From Cristatella mucedo (taxonomy: Eukaryota > Bryozoa > Phylactolaemata > Cristatellidae), in contig WPIO01000033.1 of assembly GCA_009760855.2 (NCBI GenBank), forward strand, positions 1,328,001 to 1,392,000: DNA of 64,000 nucleotides. Direction: 5' to 3'. Below, one piece after another: positions 32,949 through 46,584 of this stretch. The notes below the pieces were generated by a model, which saw only the letters and a list, made by a program, of their open reading frames with translations, was not told where the DNA came from and did no database searches. A program made the position numbers and the translations under genes. Each line of letters begins with the position of its first letter. Positions within the stretch are counted from its first letter, which is position 1.

Positions 32949-34820
32949 AACGGGAGGGGCCCCCATGTGGCTGCCAAGTTAGCTGGTGAGCAAAGAAAAT
33001 GCTTACCTCAATGACAAGGATTGTAAGGTGCATCCTTAGGCTGGGCAACGCCAACTGACTGCTGGTCGTCGAAATCCAGCCATCTGATGATCCATCATTT
33101 TTTTAATCATAGACCAGACTTTGAAAAGAGTCGGGCCTGCCGACTTATAATTGCCACTCGGGTTCTGATTCGTATGTGACAGTCACAGCAAGCTGTCACA
33201 AGACAAGCTAGCCTTGAGCTTGACCTGCAATCGGCTTCACAGATGCATGCTGCATCAATTAAAAAATTCCCATCTATATGTACTGTTGTTCGGCAGTTAC
33301 AACTTTAGGTGCATTTGCACCAGTATGTAGACCAAAATGCCATTTGGACACCCATTATGCAAGAGAGTAACCTCGGAGATAATACCTTCACAACTTCTCA
33401 TGACTGATTTGGGCTCTGCTATGATAACTTGAAAGGCCAAGTGTGAGCAAGCCAAATTTCAATTTGTGCCAAAGATTGCCATCTACATGCAAAAAGCATA
33501 TCTGGCCTATCAATCACTTCCGAGTGAGAAAGCTGTGGTATAAACAATGAGCATGCATGCAGCACAGTCATAGCAACTGTTGAGACAATTGAGTAATTAA
33601 CCGATATATGCAGCAGGCTACAGGCCATGGGGGGTTCTCAGTTCTTTTTGAACAGTACAATCTGCAGTCAAGATGCAATAGTAAAAACTCGGAACTGCTG
33701 GCTGAAACTAAGTCAATTTATGGACTAAGGTTTTCGCAATCATTGCCCTATTCTTGTGGGGGATCAAGCAGACAAGTCCCATTTGTAGAAGTTAAAATGT
33801 AGCAGCCTACAGGTTCTTAGCAAGATGCAAGTCAAGTATCTAGTTCAGTCAGAACTATGAGTTGCACTTCCATAATGCTACAACGACACATAGCAGCACT
33901 ACAATAGTGTGGTATGAAACCGAATGAGTGTAAGGCAGTGAAGGGCTGGCTGTTTTCATCATAGAGATTTGACTTTAGAACTCACAAGCAATGCAGGCTG
34001 TGACCACCTACCCAATGCATGGATTTGTGCAGACCTACTTGGTTTAAGAATATGATGTACACTGAAGAACCACTAATTGCTGTTTCACTTCTTTATATTT
34101 TTATTGAAATGTGGTAGCTGAACAAAGCGATTTCTTTTGAAACCATGGTCTGCCAGCAGCAACATAAAGCTGCTTAGGCTTCACTTCAATAAATAATTAT
34201 GCTGGCGCCAAAAGCGTCCAGCAAGTGCTTCAAAAACTCTGCTGAAACCAATGAGTAGTAGGTTCAAATTTCAATCATCTTGTCAATGCCAGTCAGATCT
34301 TCGTTTGCATGCTTTGCTAAAAAGATAAAAGCAAAAGATCATGCTGCAGATTGGATCACAGTATTAGCATCCACAAATTAGTTGGATATTTCGGTCTCTG
34401 AAATAGTAATGGCAGCTGATAGAATAGTGCTGCTGCCCACATTTGCACAAAGGATGTCATAGCATGGCAGTCAGGATTAAAAGCTCAAACTACAGCTTTA
34501 AAAAGCTCCTAGGTAAAACCTTGCTATCTGACATTAAAGACTGAAGGCAACTAGCCGAGGCTTTCAAACCAATCATTGGCTTGAGTACATAAGTAAGCCA
34601 GAGCCTGATCTGCCGATTTCTGAAATAGGAAACAATTATGAATTGTATCAGTGCATACTTAGCCAATGTATGGTAGTCCTTCAACACTGATATGTCTCAC
34701 TCAAGCAACTGTGCTACTGCTCAGCTGATGCTACCATGCCAAAACGGTGCAGTTTAAGATGCCTGTGATGAATTTTCTTAGTAAGACACCAAGTTGTGCA
34801 TCACAGTTATTAAGTAAAGG
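32949..34820. other. no supported gene
   Basis: No splice-bounded coding exon or recognised repeat in this stretch. Confidence 0.35.
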
Positions 34821-34821
34821 C

Positions 34822-34930
34822 TGGCTGAATCAACAGCCTCATCAATATAGCAGCAGAAGAGCCTCAATGGCTATCCTTACTGCTTGCATACGGCAAGCGA
34901 TGTCCAAAGCCTAGCCGGACGGACCGCATT
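34822..34930 (-). mobile_element. SINE-1 3' part
   Basis: GAATCAACAGCCTCAT, AGAAGAGCCTCAATGGCTAT and the body up to about GCTTGC are present; the tRNA-like head has been lost. Confidence 0.6.
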
Positions 34931-35104
34931 GCCTATTCACCCATTGCAAGTCGACCAAGAGTTAGCTTACCGGGTCAGGTTCAGCTCATGATCTTCCAAT
35001 AAGAAACTGGCACAAAGGTACAAGCATGTGGAACCGAGGGCTCGGTTATGTGTCCAGCATCCATCATAACAGTTCCCCTTTCTCTTTCATAGCATAATAA
35101 CAAT

Positions 35105-36030
35105 AATACAAATTAGTATTGTGACTACAAGACGTATAGCACCCTTAGAGCACTAAACTTCTTTCTAGGTTCTTTACATGTGCTGGAAAGGAAGAAAGTC
35201 AATAGCTTAGTAATAGCACTTACAGTGTCAACACGCATAAGCACACAAAGGACAACTCATATGGACCCAGCAAATGTTGTGCAGAACAGGTAGGTTTTAG
35301 CTTCTGTTACAATGTCAAGTCAAGGTATGTCACGACCTTAGTCAGGAGTGAATTCCAAGCTTTAGGAGCATACAAACTTAAGGCACGGTTTCTAAAAGAC
35401 TTTTCAAATTGATTAGAGGCACAGCTAAACGAATCGAGTCAGAAGAGCAGGTGGTAAAATGCCTAGCCTGCTAGTGAAGCAGTACTGATAAGTAGGCTAG
35501 AGCAAGAGAATAAAGAGACCTAACGTGATTGGCAACACCTTGAAGTCGATATGCTGCCTGACTGGGAGCTGGTCGTAGGTCGGCAAAAAGTGGTGCAATG
35601 TGGCGATCGCTATACTATCGGCAGAAAACCCTAGCTGCAGAGTTTTCCCCAACTGTAAATGCCTTATTGCACAGGCTGGAAGACCTTCAAGTAATGAGTT
35701 ACAGAAGTCGAGGCGGATGTCACTAATGTATGGACCCACTTGCATGAAGTATCCCTGTTTAAGCAGACCCGAATTTGTAATAATATGTAGCAGAAAGTAG
35801 GCAGGCTGGACTGTTGAGCTGATGTGGTTGTCTAGTAAAAAGTCACTTTGGAGCAAGACACCCAGATTTCGTGCAGATGCTACAGGAGATATGCTAACCA
35901 ACACATTTTGAAGGCTTTGTTTTCCAATTTTCGAAAAACACTTGGTTGCCCATAACTAGTAAGTGGGTTTATCATCATTCAATTTGAGAAAGCTTGCTCA
36001 TTCAGTTGCTGATGTCAGCAACACATCATG
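35105..36030 (-). mobile_element. LINE-B just beyond the EIF2B3 3' end
   Basis: Hairpin and 3' UTR at the low-coordinate end, then the C-terminal coding region back to the TWMAANFLKLND equivalent near 36000. Same strand as EIF2B3, and its upstream edge is only about 125 bp past that gene's stop codon. Confidence 0.75.
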
Positions 36031-36155
36031 GCATCACAGAATCCATGCATTTTATCGATCAGGATTATACTGTCCATATTTACGTTAGAAAAAACAGCTA
36101 CGACATGAGAGTCACAATATTATGTTCATATGCAGTGGAACGAGCAGAAAGACAA

Positions 36156-39100
36156 CTAGCAAGACTCACTGAGAGTGAACACTGTTTGAGCACTGCCCAC
36201 TATGCACTCCTTGAGATCACACTTCTCTTGAACCTCAGCACGTTCTCCAACAATGCAGCCATTGATGGTACATCTAAAAGACACACGTAAAACTACCATG
36301 GTGAAAACCTTCAATGGTGTGCCACTCTACAAAAAGGACTCATTGGTAATGCTCTTATGCAAAAGGGCAACAAGACCAAACATACCCCTCCTTTATGGTA
36401 ACTCCATCCATAAGTACAGAATTGATAATTTTCACTTTTTCACCAATTTTGCAGCGGGAACCAATGATTGATTTCTTGATAGAGCTTTTGTCGCCTACTT
36501 GAAGGTCGTCTGCAGCCAAGGAATCCGACCCCACAAGCTACAATGTGCAAGACACCGACTTGGAGTCAAGAAACCTTCCGATTAGACATTCAGAAAAAAT
36601 GTAACAATCTACAAATCTTGTTCATGTGCTGTACCTGGTGTCTTTGAGTTCCAGTACTTGACACGCCTAATTGATCACCATACTTGAGCACCTTCAAACC
36701 AAACTAATAATTACTTGCAAGCCAGAGTACATTGAGATTAGCAAGAAACACGATGACGAGTGTCTTGCAAGGTAGGGAAAGGCCACATACCAATCGGTTT
36801 GCTTCCATGTATGCTGCAACAGTATTGACACGGATACACATGTCTTCATTATCACCGAAGAAGGCATAGCAATCCCTTGCTTGCTGGTGACTAGTAGGTA
36901 AGATTGCATCGCCTGAAGAGGACATCTCGAGAGAAAGTGCGGCCAAGTCACTATCGGCTATTGTCAAGCTGCCTCCAGATCCTACAAACACAGGCTTGCA
37001 CCATACTGCTGGATTAGCATGAGTCAGCCGGATTACCAGTCGGTGAGTCATTGAGACTGAGCTTTTGCTTATAAGCGTAGTCTTAAGTTTCAAGCTAAAT
37101 ATGGTGTACCCATGCTTTTTCCTTGAAACACTAGCAATAATAATAAGTCGTTTGTATAGCATCCTAAGAGAGAACTAAATCTCTATTCAGGCATTTTACA
37201 AATCGATGCAAGAGAATCAATAACCAATGGATAATGACATGCACGGTATCAAGCTTAGACGTGCATGCAAAAGCACACAAGTACCAGCCAGCATATTAAA
37301 GCATACAAAACACACTTAGGGACAAAAACGCTCTTAGATAAAAGTTAGGCTTTGAAGTATCCGACAGAAGTGTAAGCAGGTCCCTGCTATAGTGGTACAT
37401 AAAGCTGATACGACACCATCAGTATCAATAAAACCAGCAATCTAACTGGCATCTGCTATCTTCGAACAAGCAAAACAAAAAAGTCACTGATGTGACCGCT
37501 GTAGGATCTACATAAATAGAAGCCCTTATGAGTCAAATACAGAAACTAATACAGCCAAGGCAAGTTTAAGGTTTGTTTGTTTTGTTCATGCAGCATAAGA
37601 AATTACGTGTTTATGGACAACTAAATGCTTGCCACCTGTGTCTGCCGTCCTGTCGGCATGTACTTCGGCATCCAAGCCAGCTGCCAGGATGACTTCACAG
37701 GTTCCTGGTCAAGATAATATTTGTTCGACTGCGATTGCCTATTATGGTTTTGCTATAATCCTACTAACGCATTCCTTGATGCCACTAACCCTGCAAAAGT
37801 TCGTGAATTAGATGGTGATAATAATAATAATAATAGGTCAGTTGTAAGCACCCTAAGAAAACTTAATCTTTATCTAGGTACCAACCTTACAACTTGCTTT
37901 AAGAGAATCAGTACCTAAAGGTTAGGGGCATGCACACTAGCAAGTATGTAACAACAAACAAATAGCATGCTTAGACCAGAATACTTTCCGACGGGGAGTA
38001 GTAATGGACAAATCTCCAGTGTATATATACCTTGCATTGCTTTGAGCCACCCAATGGTGACCATAGCAAGGAAGCATGACACAGACTTGTGACACCATAA
38101 CCTACTCATGGGGGGAGGGGGCTTTCAGGTTGTCTTTCTTTCTCCGATGCAACTACACACTGAAAATACCAATTGCCATAGACTAAGATTGAACTACTAA
38201 GAGAGTCTACAGGTCACAATTCTGCCCAACCAAAATTCTAGTGCAGACATCTAAGGATGTGTCCTCGGCATCACAAGTACCGAGTTTTATCTGCTCAGCA
38301 ACCTAACTTCATTCAGAACGGAATGCAGCTGCTGTGAGACAGAGCATACAGTTTCACAGCATTCGAACTAGTCTAAGTCTATTACTTCCTGGTGCCATGC
38401 TAATAACGCGCTGGTCCTGCTCTTGACAGCATACATTATGGAGACATTACATGCTGCTTAATACTTAAAACTAACATTGAACGTTCGGCATCGATAAATG
38501 GCACAGCACACTGTCAACAGGCATTCATATCCATGCACAAACAGACCGATTCTCATATATCCAAATGCTAAGTGATTATCTTAAAATTGTCGAGGTTATG
38601 ATTATTCATTCCTTATTATCGCAGCTTCCACATAGCATTTGTCTATAAATTCATTAACACTTCTTTTAATTCATTAAAAAGCATATATGTAAGTGGCAGC
38701 TAGCTGGTGCCAATGCTCAACAACACAAACATTAAGGTCGAGCCCAGCCAACCCACAAATAGTCAACAAGCAGTTGACATGCTTCCACAAAAGCAATTTG
38801 GCCTTGGATGCCAAGCTGGCTCCCAGAATGGAACGAAAAATGTTAAGAGCTGCACAATTGGATAATAATAATAATAATAATAATTCACTCGATAAAGCGC
38901 CCTCAGAGAACTTGATCTCTCTCTAGGCGCTTTACATTTGCTGCAAAGGGAAATGCAATTGAATGATGAGTAAAATTGAACCTATATAGCTACGCTCAGC
39001 AAGAGCGGCATTGCATTGAGCCACAAGTTGACGAGTATTACACGAGCTGCTCACTTACCTCCCCCAGTATCGTGTGAAGACAAGATGTCGTCATCATCGG

Positions 39101-42100
39101 TGCTTGGATTTTTTATTTGTTGCTGCACTGTTGACTGAACAAACTGCGCTTTGACGAGGTGAGGAATGAGCTCACACCGAATCGATTTCATTGTACTTCT
39201 GCAAAGGAAAATCTAAATTATACAAAGTACTAATGCTGCGATGGGGGCCAAGAACACAAAGTCGGGCTGGCAATGTTCAGACAGGATCAGAAGAATGACT
39301 GACAGCACATTTGTCTGTGATGCCTGCAGTGCAGGTATAACTTCATAAGTGCATGAACCCATTCGACAAATCAGTGCTTGGGTGCAATAACGAAAAGATC
39401 AGCTGCCTAACAGTATCACATACAGAGTGCAGCCTTCACTGTACATCTGGCATACTGGATAAGATTCTTTGCTTATAGCATCAGCTGCCTGGTAAAAAAA
39501 CTGCTTGTTTTGCACGATCTTTCTGCAGCTTTTGGTACTATCGATCACCAAGTTCTTCTAGAGCGCCTCTCATCTCGCCTGGGCATCACTGGCACTGCAT
39601 TGCAATGGTTCAGGTCCTATCTCAGTGGGAGACTCCAGAGTATTGACGTGAATGAACAAAGATCATCCCAGGTACCTCTGAAATATGGGGTACCTCAGAG
39701 CTGCGTGCTAGGTCCGGTTTTTTCACGGTTTATACTCTCCCTCTTGCTGATGTGATTGCCAAGCACAATCTATAACAATAATAATAATAATAATAATGCA
39801 CTTGATAAAGCCCCCTCAGAGAGTTCAATCTCTTTCTAAGCGCTTTACATTTGCTGCAAAGGGAAACACGATTTAATCGTGAGTAATATCATGCTTGATA
39901 AACAACATGAACAACGTGGTTAGGGGTGACAAGCACAGGGTCAGCATGCAAATGTGGTTAGTGGCAGAATGCACAGTGTCAGCACACATAAGCACATCAA
40001 GGACGAATCACAGGGATCCACTAAATGCTGTCCTAAATAGGTGTTTTTAAGTTCTTTTTAAATGTGGTCAAGTCAGGGGATGTTCTGACACAAGTCAGGA
40101 GGGAATTCCAGGCTTTGGGAGCATACGAACTAAATGCACGGTCTCCAAAGGATTTGAGGTTTGTACGAGGTAGTGGTAAACTGTTGGATTCCGAAAAGCA
40201 GGTGTTACGATGCTTGGCCTGCTTGGGGAGTAGATCTGAGAGATAGGCTGGAGCCAAAGAATGAAGTGACCTAAACGTGAGCGATAAAACTTTGAAGTCG
40301 ATCCGTTGCTTGACTGGTAGCCATTGCAGGTCGGCGAGAAGTGGTGTGATGTGGCCACTGCGACGTTCACAGCAGACAAGCCTAGCTGCAGAGTTTTGCA
40401 CAAGCTGTTATCGCCTGATTGCACATGCCGGTAGGCCAGCAAGCAGTGAGTTACCGAAGTCAAGACGGGATGTCACAAAATGCATGGACCAACTTGGACG
40501 TGATATACTTATCTAAACAAGCCCGAATTTTAGCAATGTTATATAGCTGAAAGTAGGCAGATTTGACTGTGGAGCTGATGTGGTCGTCTAACAACAGGTC
40601 ACTTTGGAATATTGATAGGCTTTTACTTCTATGCAGATGACACTCAGTTGTACATTTGCTTTGATCCCTCCCAGCCTTCGAGCACCTTGAATTCTCTCAA
40701 CTCACTTGCTGCATGTATTGATGACATCTGCACATGGATGGCAGCAAATTTTCTTAAAATAAATGATGATAAAACTAACTTATTAGTCTGCAGATACTTA
40801 TATAACTAACTTATTAGTCTGCAGATACTTATGCCAGCCAACTGGTTTTTATATCAATGATAACGCCACGAAAACCTGAAATCAGACAGCTCGGCTACGG
40901 CTATCCAGGACTTGTCCTGCTCTCCACCAGTCTAAGCAACTCCTCGACACGTTAGGGACCACTTATTTATTTGCTTGGGCTGCCTCTCTCCAGCCAAGCT
41001 CTAAAATGCAGCACACATGCTTAACACAATTCAGCCAGCCTAGCAGATGCTCACGAAAGTACAAAAGATTCATATTTTCGGAGAAAGGACTACCAATAGA
41101 TAATACCTGCTCTCTATGGAAATCCGGAGCAACAGCCATGTACAGCTAAGGCACTGGTGGAGAAAATGATTAGTTGTACGAGTAGCATAAGGTTCAGATT
41201 AAAGGAATAAACCAAACAACAATTTATTAGTTAATACTCTTGCTCGCTCTAAATAGAGAAAAAATGCCAAAAGCAACATATTACAAATAAGCCATTGAGC
41301 TACCAGCTTATCAGAATGACACTAGTGTAAAAAAGTGACTGGGTATACAGCCGGATAACAATGGTGCCACCACAACAGTGAAAGACATCATAGTACTGAA
41401 AAGGTAAGCAACCCTATGTCTTGCTAACGTGTGGAGGCACATGCACGTCATGGGACAGCATCTTAGAATAACACCTGAGCCGCTCACCAAGTCACTGCAA
41501 GTGAGGTCTGCCTGCGAAATTCACAGGGTGGATAGCAGGCGACATTACTAGACTTATATATACTGCGCACAAAGTAGTACTCGCTCTTTGATTGTATGGC
41601 CTACAGAAAAGACGCTGAGATCAATACAAAATGTTGGCCCCGAAGCCGATTGCTGCTGATAGGTCGTTTATGATTAGTCATTGATGGCATTATTGTGTTC
41701 TATACGTCAAATCCTATGGTAGAAAATGCCTCGAAAATTGCCTATTCAAGCTCTAATACTCAGGCATGTTTGACTTCTATCAGAGTATCAAGCAAGAGAG
41801 CCAGGCACAGAAACCTTGGATGCGTGATCACAACAGACAACCTTTTCAGTTCAAAGCAACTTTTGTACTCACTGATCCTGCAGAATCTTGGATGCAGTTT
41901 GAGTATTCAGCATATAAACATGATTGTCAATAAGATCTGTACGCAGCTCGATAAAGGGGTGCCTGAAAAAGCCCACGGCTGATACACTTGGCACAGATAC
42001 AGTCATACTGCATGATGTGAAAAGCATGGGGCAGCACGTGAACGAACATGTGACGTACTGTAAGAGCGAACAAGTCACCAAAGAGGGGTGGTCAGATCAG

Positions 42101-45100
42101 CCTGCAAGAAACAGCGTGTTCAATGCCCAGCATAAGCCGCCCCCACCTGAGACCCTTACTCACATGCTTATGGAGGTTTAATATTATTCTATGGGGAAGG
42201 AATAGCAGCCAATTTGGGTTTCAATGCATTCTGGTAAAACATCACGAAAGAATTTGGTGAATTAATTAGAAAAAGTTCTATGTAGCATTCTAATTATATT
42301 CTAATAATATTGATGCATTATTAATGCATCAATACACCCCTGCTGCTTGAGGCACCGAAACCAATCATGTACCTTGAAAATATGTTCATGCACAAAAGCT
42401 GTAAGTCAGCAATAATACCTCTTGAGAGTCGATAGCCTTACAGGCAGAACGTCTTCGAAGTCAGCCTCGGATGAATACATAAGAATTCTGCTGCCATTTT
42501 CATCCAGTCCGATAAAGTCAACCTCTGAAGGATAGCAACACACATATGTATTAAATGTCATTAAACAGTTATGCTAGAACAAAACTTATGACCGGTCTCG
42601 GCAGCACACAGAACATACCATGCTCGTCTGAAAAACCCACAAATCTGGGCATTGAGATGCAAACTTAAAATTACAAACTACAGGCAGACAAATACCACAA
42701 TAATGTACGAATTCGTACCAAGAAGAAATGGTGGAGGCAAATGGTGCTTAGCATCACCCTGGTTTATCAGGCAAAAAAGAATGTAAAATGAGCTGGATTT
42801 GTCGACTTCTGAAGTTACTTCCAGCTTCTAATAAAGTCGAGATTTTCAACGTATATTATGCTGTAGCACCACTAAAACACGGTGCATTAAAATATGCTAG
42901 ACGTTCCTGGGATCTCTTTTGAGACGGAATGGAATAAATCTCTGTCTGTAACTCCACAAAGCCACAAAGACTAAGTGCTACGCTCGAGTCTTCTATAGTG
43001 CACTCAAAGCCTAAGCAGCTCTCGGCTTGCCTACGGTAGCTAACAGACTTCAAATCACGACTTCATCTCAAGCAATAAAAAGAAAGTCAGAAGCATAGCT
43101 GATTCAGGAGGGCAGTCAATGAAGTAAGAACCATGGAAGTGGCAGCCCAGGACGATTGGAAAGGTTGTGCAACAGTCAGCAGCAGAATAGATGCTGCTGT
43201 GTAAGAGTTGTGGAAAGAGTTCCACAGTCTAGGCCAACAGTCTTCAAGCAAATTAATGACGGAACAGCTAATTTATTGTCCATAAAGGACTTGAGGGCAC
43301 GAGGACGCTGAAACCACCGCAGCAATTTAGCCAATTATGAAGGAATAAAGCCATCGTAGGTCTTATGGGTCAGCGTAAGATATTTGCTCCATATCTGTTG
43401 ATCGACTAGGAGCCATCGAAGCTCATTTAGCAAAGAAAACACATGGCTGAACCTCTGACAGCTATTGACTAATCTTGCTGCCATATTTATCACAAGCTGC
43501 ATAGGTTTAATGGCTTTATTCGGTAACCCAGCCAAAACGGAATTGCAGTTGTTCCAGCATACACAGAACCACGGAGCTAGATCACTTTTTAGCCAGCCAT
43601 CGTGGTAGACAGTCCCTAATCTTAGACAGAGATCCAACGTAATGGCTACCTGTGGAAGCAGTCTTCTTCATGACGCTTTCTAAATTTCAAGCAGCTATCA
43701 AAACGGACACCTAAATTCCTAATATGTGATGATGAGTCTCCCTACAGCATCACCAATTAGAAGTGCAAAGCCAGCCGAATGCATGGGGGGTATCCTATGA
43801 GTAGGAGTTCGGTTATATCAATGTTTAGTTTACGAGAATCTGCCGACATTCATGATCAAATGTCTGCCAGGCAAGCATTCATTTAGTAGTCAGGGCAGTT
43901 GATACCGATGGTTTAAATGGCCAGTACAGCTGGGTATTATCAGCACTAAAGTGATAGCCGATGACACCGGCTAAAATCACTATATTTAATGACAATATTG
44001 GGCAATTTGTTAGCAACACTCAATCTCCGAATAAACAATCGATTTTGTCCATGCACAGTCATAGGCCCAAAATGGTTCAATATGATCCAAGAAGTAAACT
44101 ATCGGGTAGGAATATGGAACGCACACCCGTGTTTTCGGATAAGGAATTAATGGACCATTCTAACTGTTATCTCAGTGTTCAGTGCTGGCATCCCAGTGAG
44201 CAAATTACCATGTAATTAATGTAAAGCCTTTCTTATAATCTTAATGCACACTCTTAATACCTACAGACCAATAAGAATTCTTTTTAGTTACTAATGGTAA
44301 CTCAAAACTTCGAAAAACTAGCAACTCAAGATTTCAAAATTGAAATTGTCACATAATTATTATCTATTAATATTATTTTAATACTATTAACATTGTTATT
44401 CTATTAATTATTTTTAATCTTTGTTTTATCAGAAAAGTAGTTGCTTTGTCTTTGTTCTTATAGGGAGTTGTTAGATTTCATTCATAGTATGCCAGAGATT
44501 GCCTGCATCTTGGGTGCAAACCATATCTTACCAATTAAGCATAAAATAAGATGCTTACAACTTTGATCTTGCTCCAACAAAATATCCCCAAAAACTGGGA
44601 ATGATAGTTCCAGAAGCCAGTACTGAGAGCCAAATGGGATCATCTTGCATCTGGTAGGAAAAACAGTGGAGAAAGCCTGCATGATTGGTCCCAATATTGC
44701 TGCAGAACACAAAACCTACATCCTGGTGTTATTTTTCTATCCCTCTATGAGTAATAACTGCAATGGTTGAGATATATCTTGATTTTCAGAGTGCATGTAT
44801 TGTGTTGAACTGCTAAGCCTTTATTCTTATTTCATCAAGAAAAGATGGAAAATTCTTGCTCTCAATGTACCTACTTGGCCTATATATCATGCTCATAATG
44901 CAAGGTAAACGATTGCTAATTATAATCTCCACAATCTCTGTCTTTATAACGTGTCGTCCTTTTCCTAATTAGCAGATATAGCCTTCGCCAGAGAGATTCC
45001 TTCATTCAAAGAGCGGCATAGAGCTGATGCCCACACAACTAGTTATGCAGAAGACTGTTAATATTACTGTCCACAATTACATCTCGACAAAATGAAAGAG

Positions 45101-46584
45101 AAAGAGTAAAAAAATATCTTCATATTATTCGGCTATCATAGCAAAATCTCGAGAACCTGCACTAGAAACCGCAAGACAGGAAGGCAACGTACTATATATG
45201 TATACGGTTAAAATCAACTCCTTTGGTTGAATAACATAAACAAAACTTAGCAGTCATCTGTCTACCACAACAGAGTCTACATACTTCAACAGAATCTGCT
45301 GTGACTTAAGGCCAAGCAAATTAAAAAATCTGAAAATTTGAACAAGTTTGTGCACAGCTCCGTGGAGTCTATTGGGTGTGAATAAAATTAACTGATGCCA
45401 GAGCCAGCAGCAGATGCACACATAAAATCCATGCATTCGTACCAATGCAAACCCCTGAGAGAAAAAGACTGCAAGGCATAGGTGACCACTCCCCGTTAAT
45501 AGCACAAAGCACGGGAGAAGTAAGCAGCCATGGTTATGTACGATCAAAATTCGGGTTCCAAGTTTGATTGATGGTTTTCCATTGGGATCCAAACTAGAAG
45601 AATAGAAAAAACTTTAGCCTATCGTGTAAGGCCTCATTCAGATAGGCTTTTCTTCTAGCAGCCACAGTACTGTGAGCTTGTCCGAAAAAACAGGAATACT
45701 CCCAAAGCACTTAAGGTCGGTTTATTGGATTCTGCTTTACAAGATTAAGGACAATAAGCTGCAAACTTACCTGCCAATCGCTTGCTCTTAGGTCCAGGTA
45801 AAACAGATCCCTCGGTAGCTTCTGAATTCACCTGCCTCAAGAGGCAAGTTACTGCAGCCCCATGCTTGCGGTGGACATCAGCCATTGCTTGCAAGGACAC
45901 AGTCGCTATGATGTCACACCCCATAAGCAGAACGTTCTGTGCCTGCGACCAAAGAACTCGGAACAAAAACACTTCCGTCGTGCGGATCGAATGGGAGAGC
46001 CGCACTGGTCAATATCGCGCCAATACCTTGCTTTTTTTAATTAGGGGCAATACAAGCCTAAGTGAATCAACCGTTCCCCAATCTTCTTCGTCAGGCACTA
46101 TCTCCAACTCGACCTTTAGTCGCAACTTCAATGATTCGATTAAGTTCTTTGTATCTGCGCGTGCGCTCTCGTGTGTAACAATGACAGCCTCTGGAACAAG
46201 CAAAGAAGTTGTGAGTAGCCAGCAAGCTTGTAGGACCGATAGCAGATGTTCCATGAAAAGACTCCGCCTTCACCTGTACACCGTCAACTATACCAGACCA
46301 TTCAAAAAGCAGGCAATAGCCTGCATAACAGAAACTGTGACTCAAACTTCGCGTGTGCCTGCATCCTCCGCCTGCCCTCTGCCCGAAGACATGCGATTGC
46401 ATACAGCAGTATAAGCATAGCGAATAGGATACAAACCGTCGAAACCAGCTTTAGCCAACTTTTCCAAAGGATATCGAATCATGGGCCTATTCGCCACAGG
46501 CAGAAAATGCTTTTGCATCTTTGAGGTCATCCCTAACATTCGCGACCCTTTGCCAGCGGCAAATATCACAGGATAGAACTCCAT
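36156..46584 (-). CDS. EIF2B3: translation initiation factor eIF2B subunit gamma, complete gene with 10 exons
   Basis: Part of the cytosolic guanine nucleotide exchange factor that recharges eIF2 with GTP. Exons, 5' to 3': 46584-46437, 46190-46027, 45936-45771, 42524-42419, 41962-41873, 39198-39059, 36981-36791, 36691-36635, 36537-36386, 36273-36156. All junctions keep frame and give 443 residues, close to the human 452. The N-terminal nucleotidyltransferase-like fold starts MEFYPVIFAAGKGSRM, with FLPVANRPMIRYPLEKL after it and GTVDSLRLVLP in exon 2. Exon 4 has VDFIGLDENG, exon 6 SIRCELIPHLV, exon 7 VAAYMEANRL. Exons 9-10 form the left-handed beta helix (SSIKKSIIGSRCKIGEKV, GCIVGERAEVQ). Exon 8 (57 nt) is supported by frame and splice sites but weakly by similarity. 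The C-terminus after GSAQ is about 13 residues shorter than in human; a good donor (CTCA|GTGAGT) at 36169 hints at an alternative last exon. Confidence 0.93.
37137..37420 (-). mobile_element. LINE-C 3' fragment upstream of EIF2B3 exon 7 (intron 6)
   Basis: AATAATAATAA tail, hairpin GCATCCTAAGAGAGAACTAA and 3' UTR only. It lies 155 bp upstream of exon 7, in the gene's own orientation. Confidence 0.6.
37815..37990 (-). mobile_element. LINE-C 3' fragment in EIF2B3 intron 6
   Basis: GATAATAATAATAATAATAG tail and hairpin (GCACCCTAAGAAAACTTAAT), then the GTTAGGGGCATGCACAC segment. Confidence 0.6.
38861..38975 (-). mobile_element. LINE-B 3' stub in EIF2B3 intron 6
   Basis: Pure (ATA)n tail and a nearly consensus hairpin (AAAGCGCCCTCAGAGAACTT), truncated after about 100 bp. 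It lies 84 bp past exon 6. Confidence 0.8.
39481..40835 (+). mobile_element. LINE-B (antisense to EIF2B3) split by another LINE-B, intron 5
   Basis: The plus-strand RT segment LLERLSSRLGITGTALQWF..SYLSGRLQSID at 39530-39770 resumes at about 40613 with [15 protein letters not shown] and NSLAACIDDICTWMAANF. Joined across the insertion, the order matches the 13-15.9 kb copy. It ends at a 31-bp tandem duplication near 40776-40835. Confidence 0.8.
39773..40612 (-). mobile_element. LINE-B inserted into LINE-B, EIF2B3 intron 5
   Basis: A CAATAATAATAATAATAAT tail, hairpin, 3' UTR and C-terminal domain with a 122-codon open frame ([20 protein letters not shown]). It interrupts the plus-strand element between AAGCACAATCTA and GGCTTTTACTTC. 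Confidence 0.85.
40776..40836. repeat. 31-bp tandem duplication
   Basis: The unit TAACTTATTAGTCTGCAGAT plus eleven bases occurs twice at the broken edge of the plus-strand LINE-B. Confidence 0.8.
42918..43970 (-). mobile_element. LINE-A copy in EIF2B3 intron 3
   Basis: 3' end TGTAACTCCACAAAGCCAC, the C-terminal region (NCNSVLAGLPNKAIKPMQL, VINMAARLV, ELRWLLVDQQIWSKYLTLTH) and, near 43930-43965, the remnant of the YADD block in reverse. Frames are broken throughout. Confidence 0.8.
43971..45770. other. EIF2B3 intron 3, no further feature
   Basis: AT-rich, especially near 44340-44420. Open frames at 44482-44712 and 45254-45592 show no recognised domain or splice support. Confidence 0.4.
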
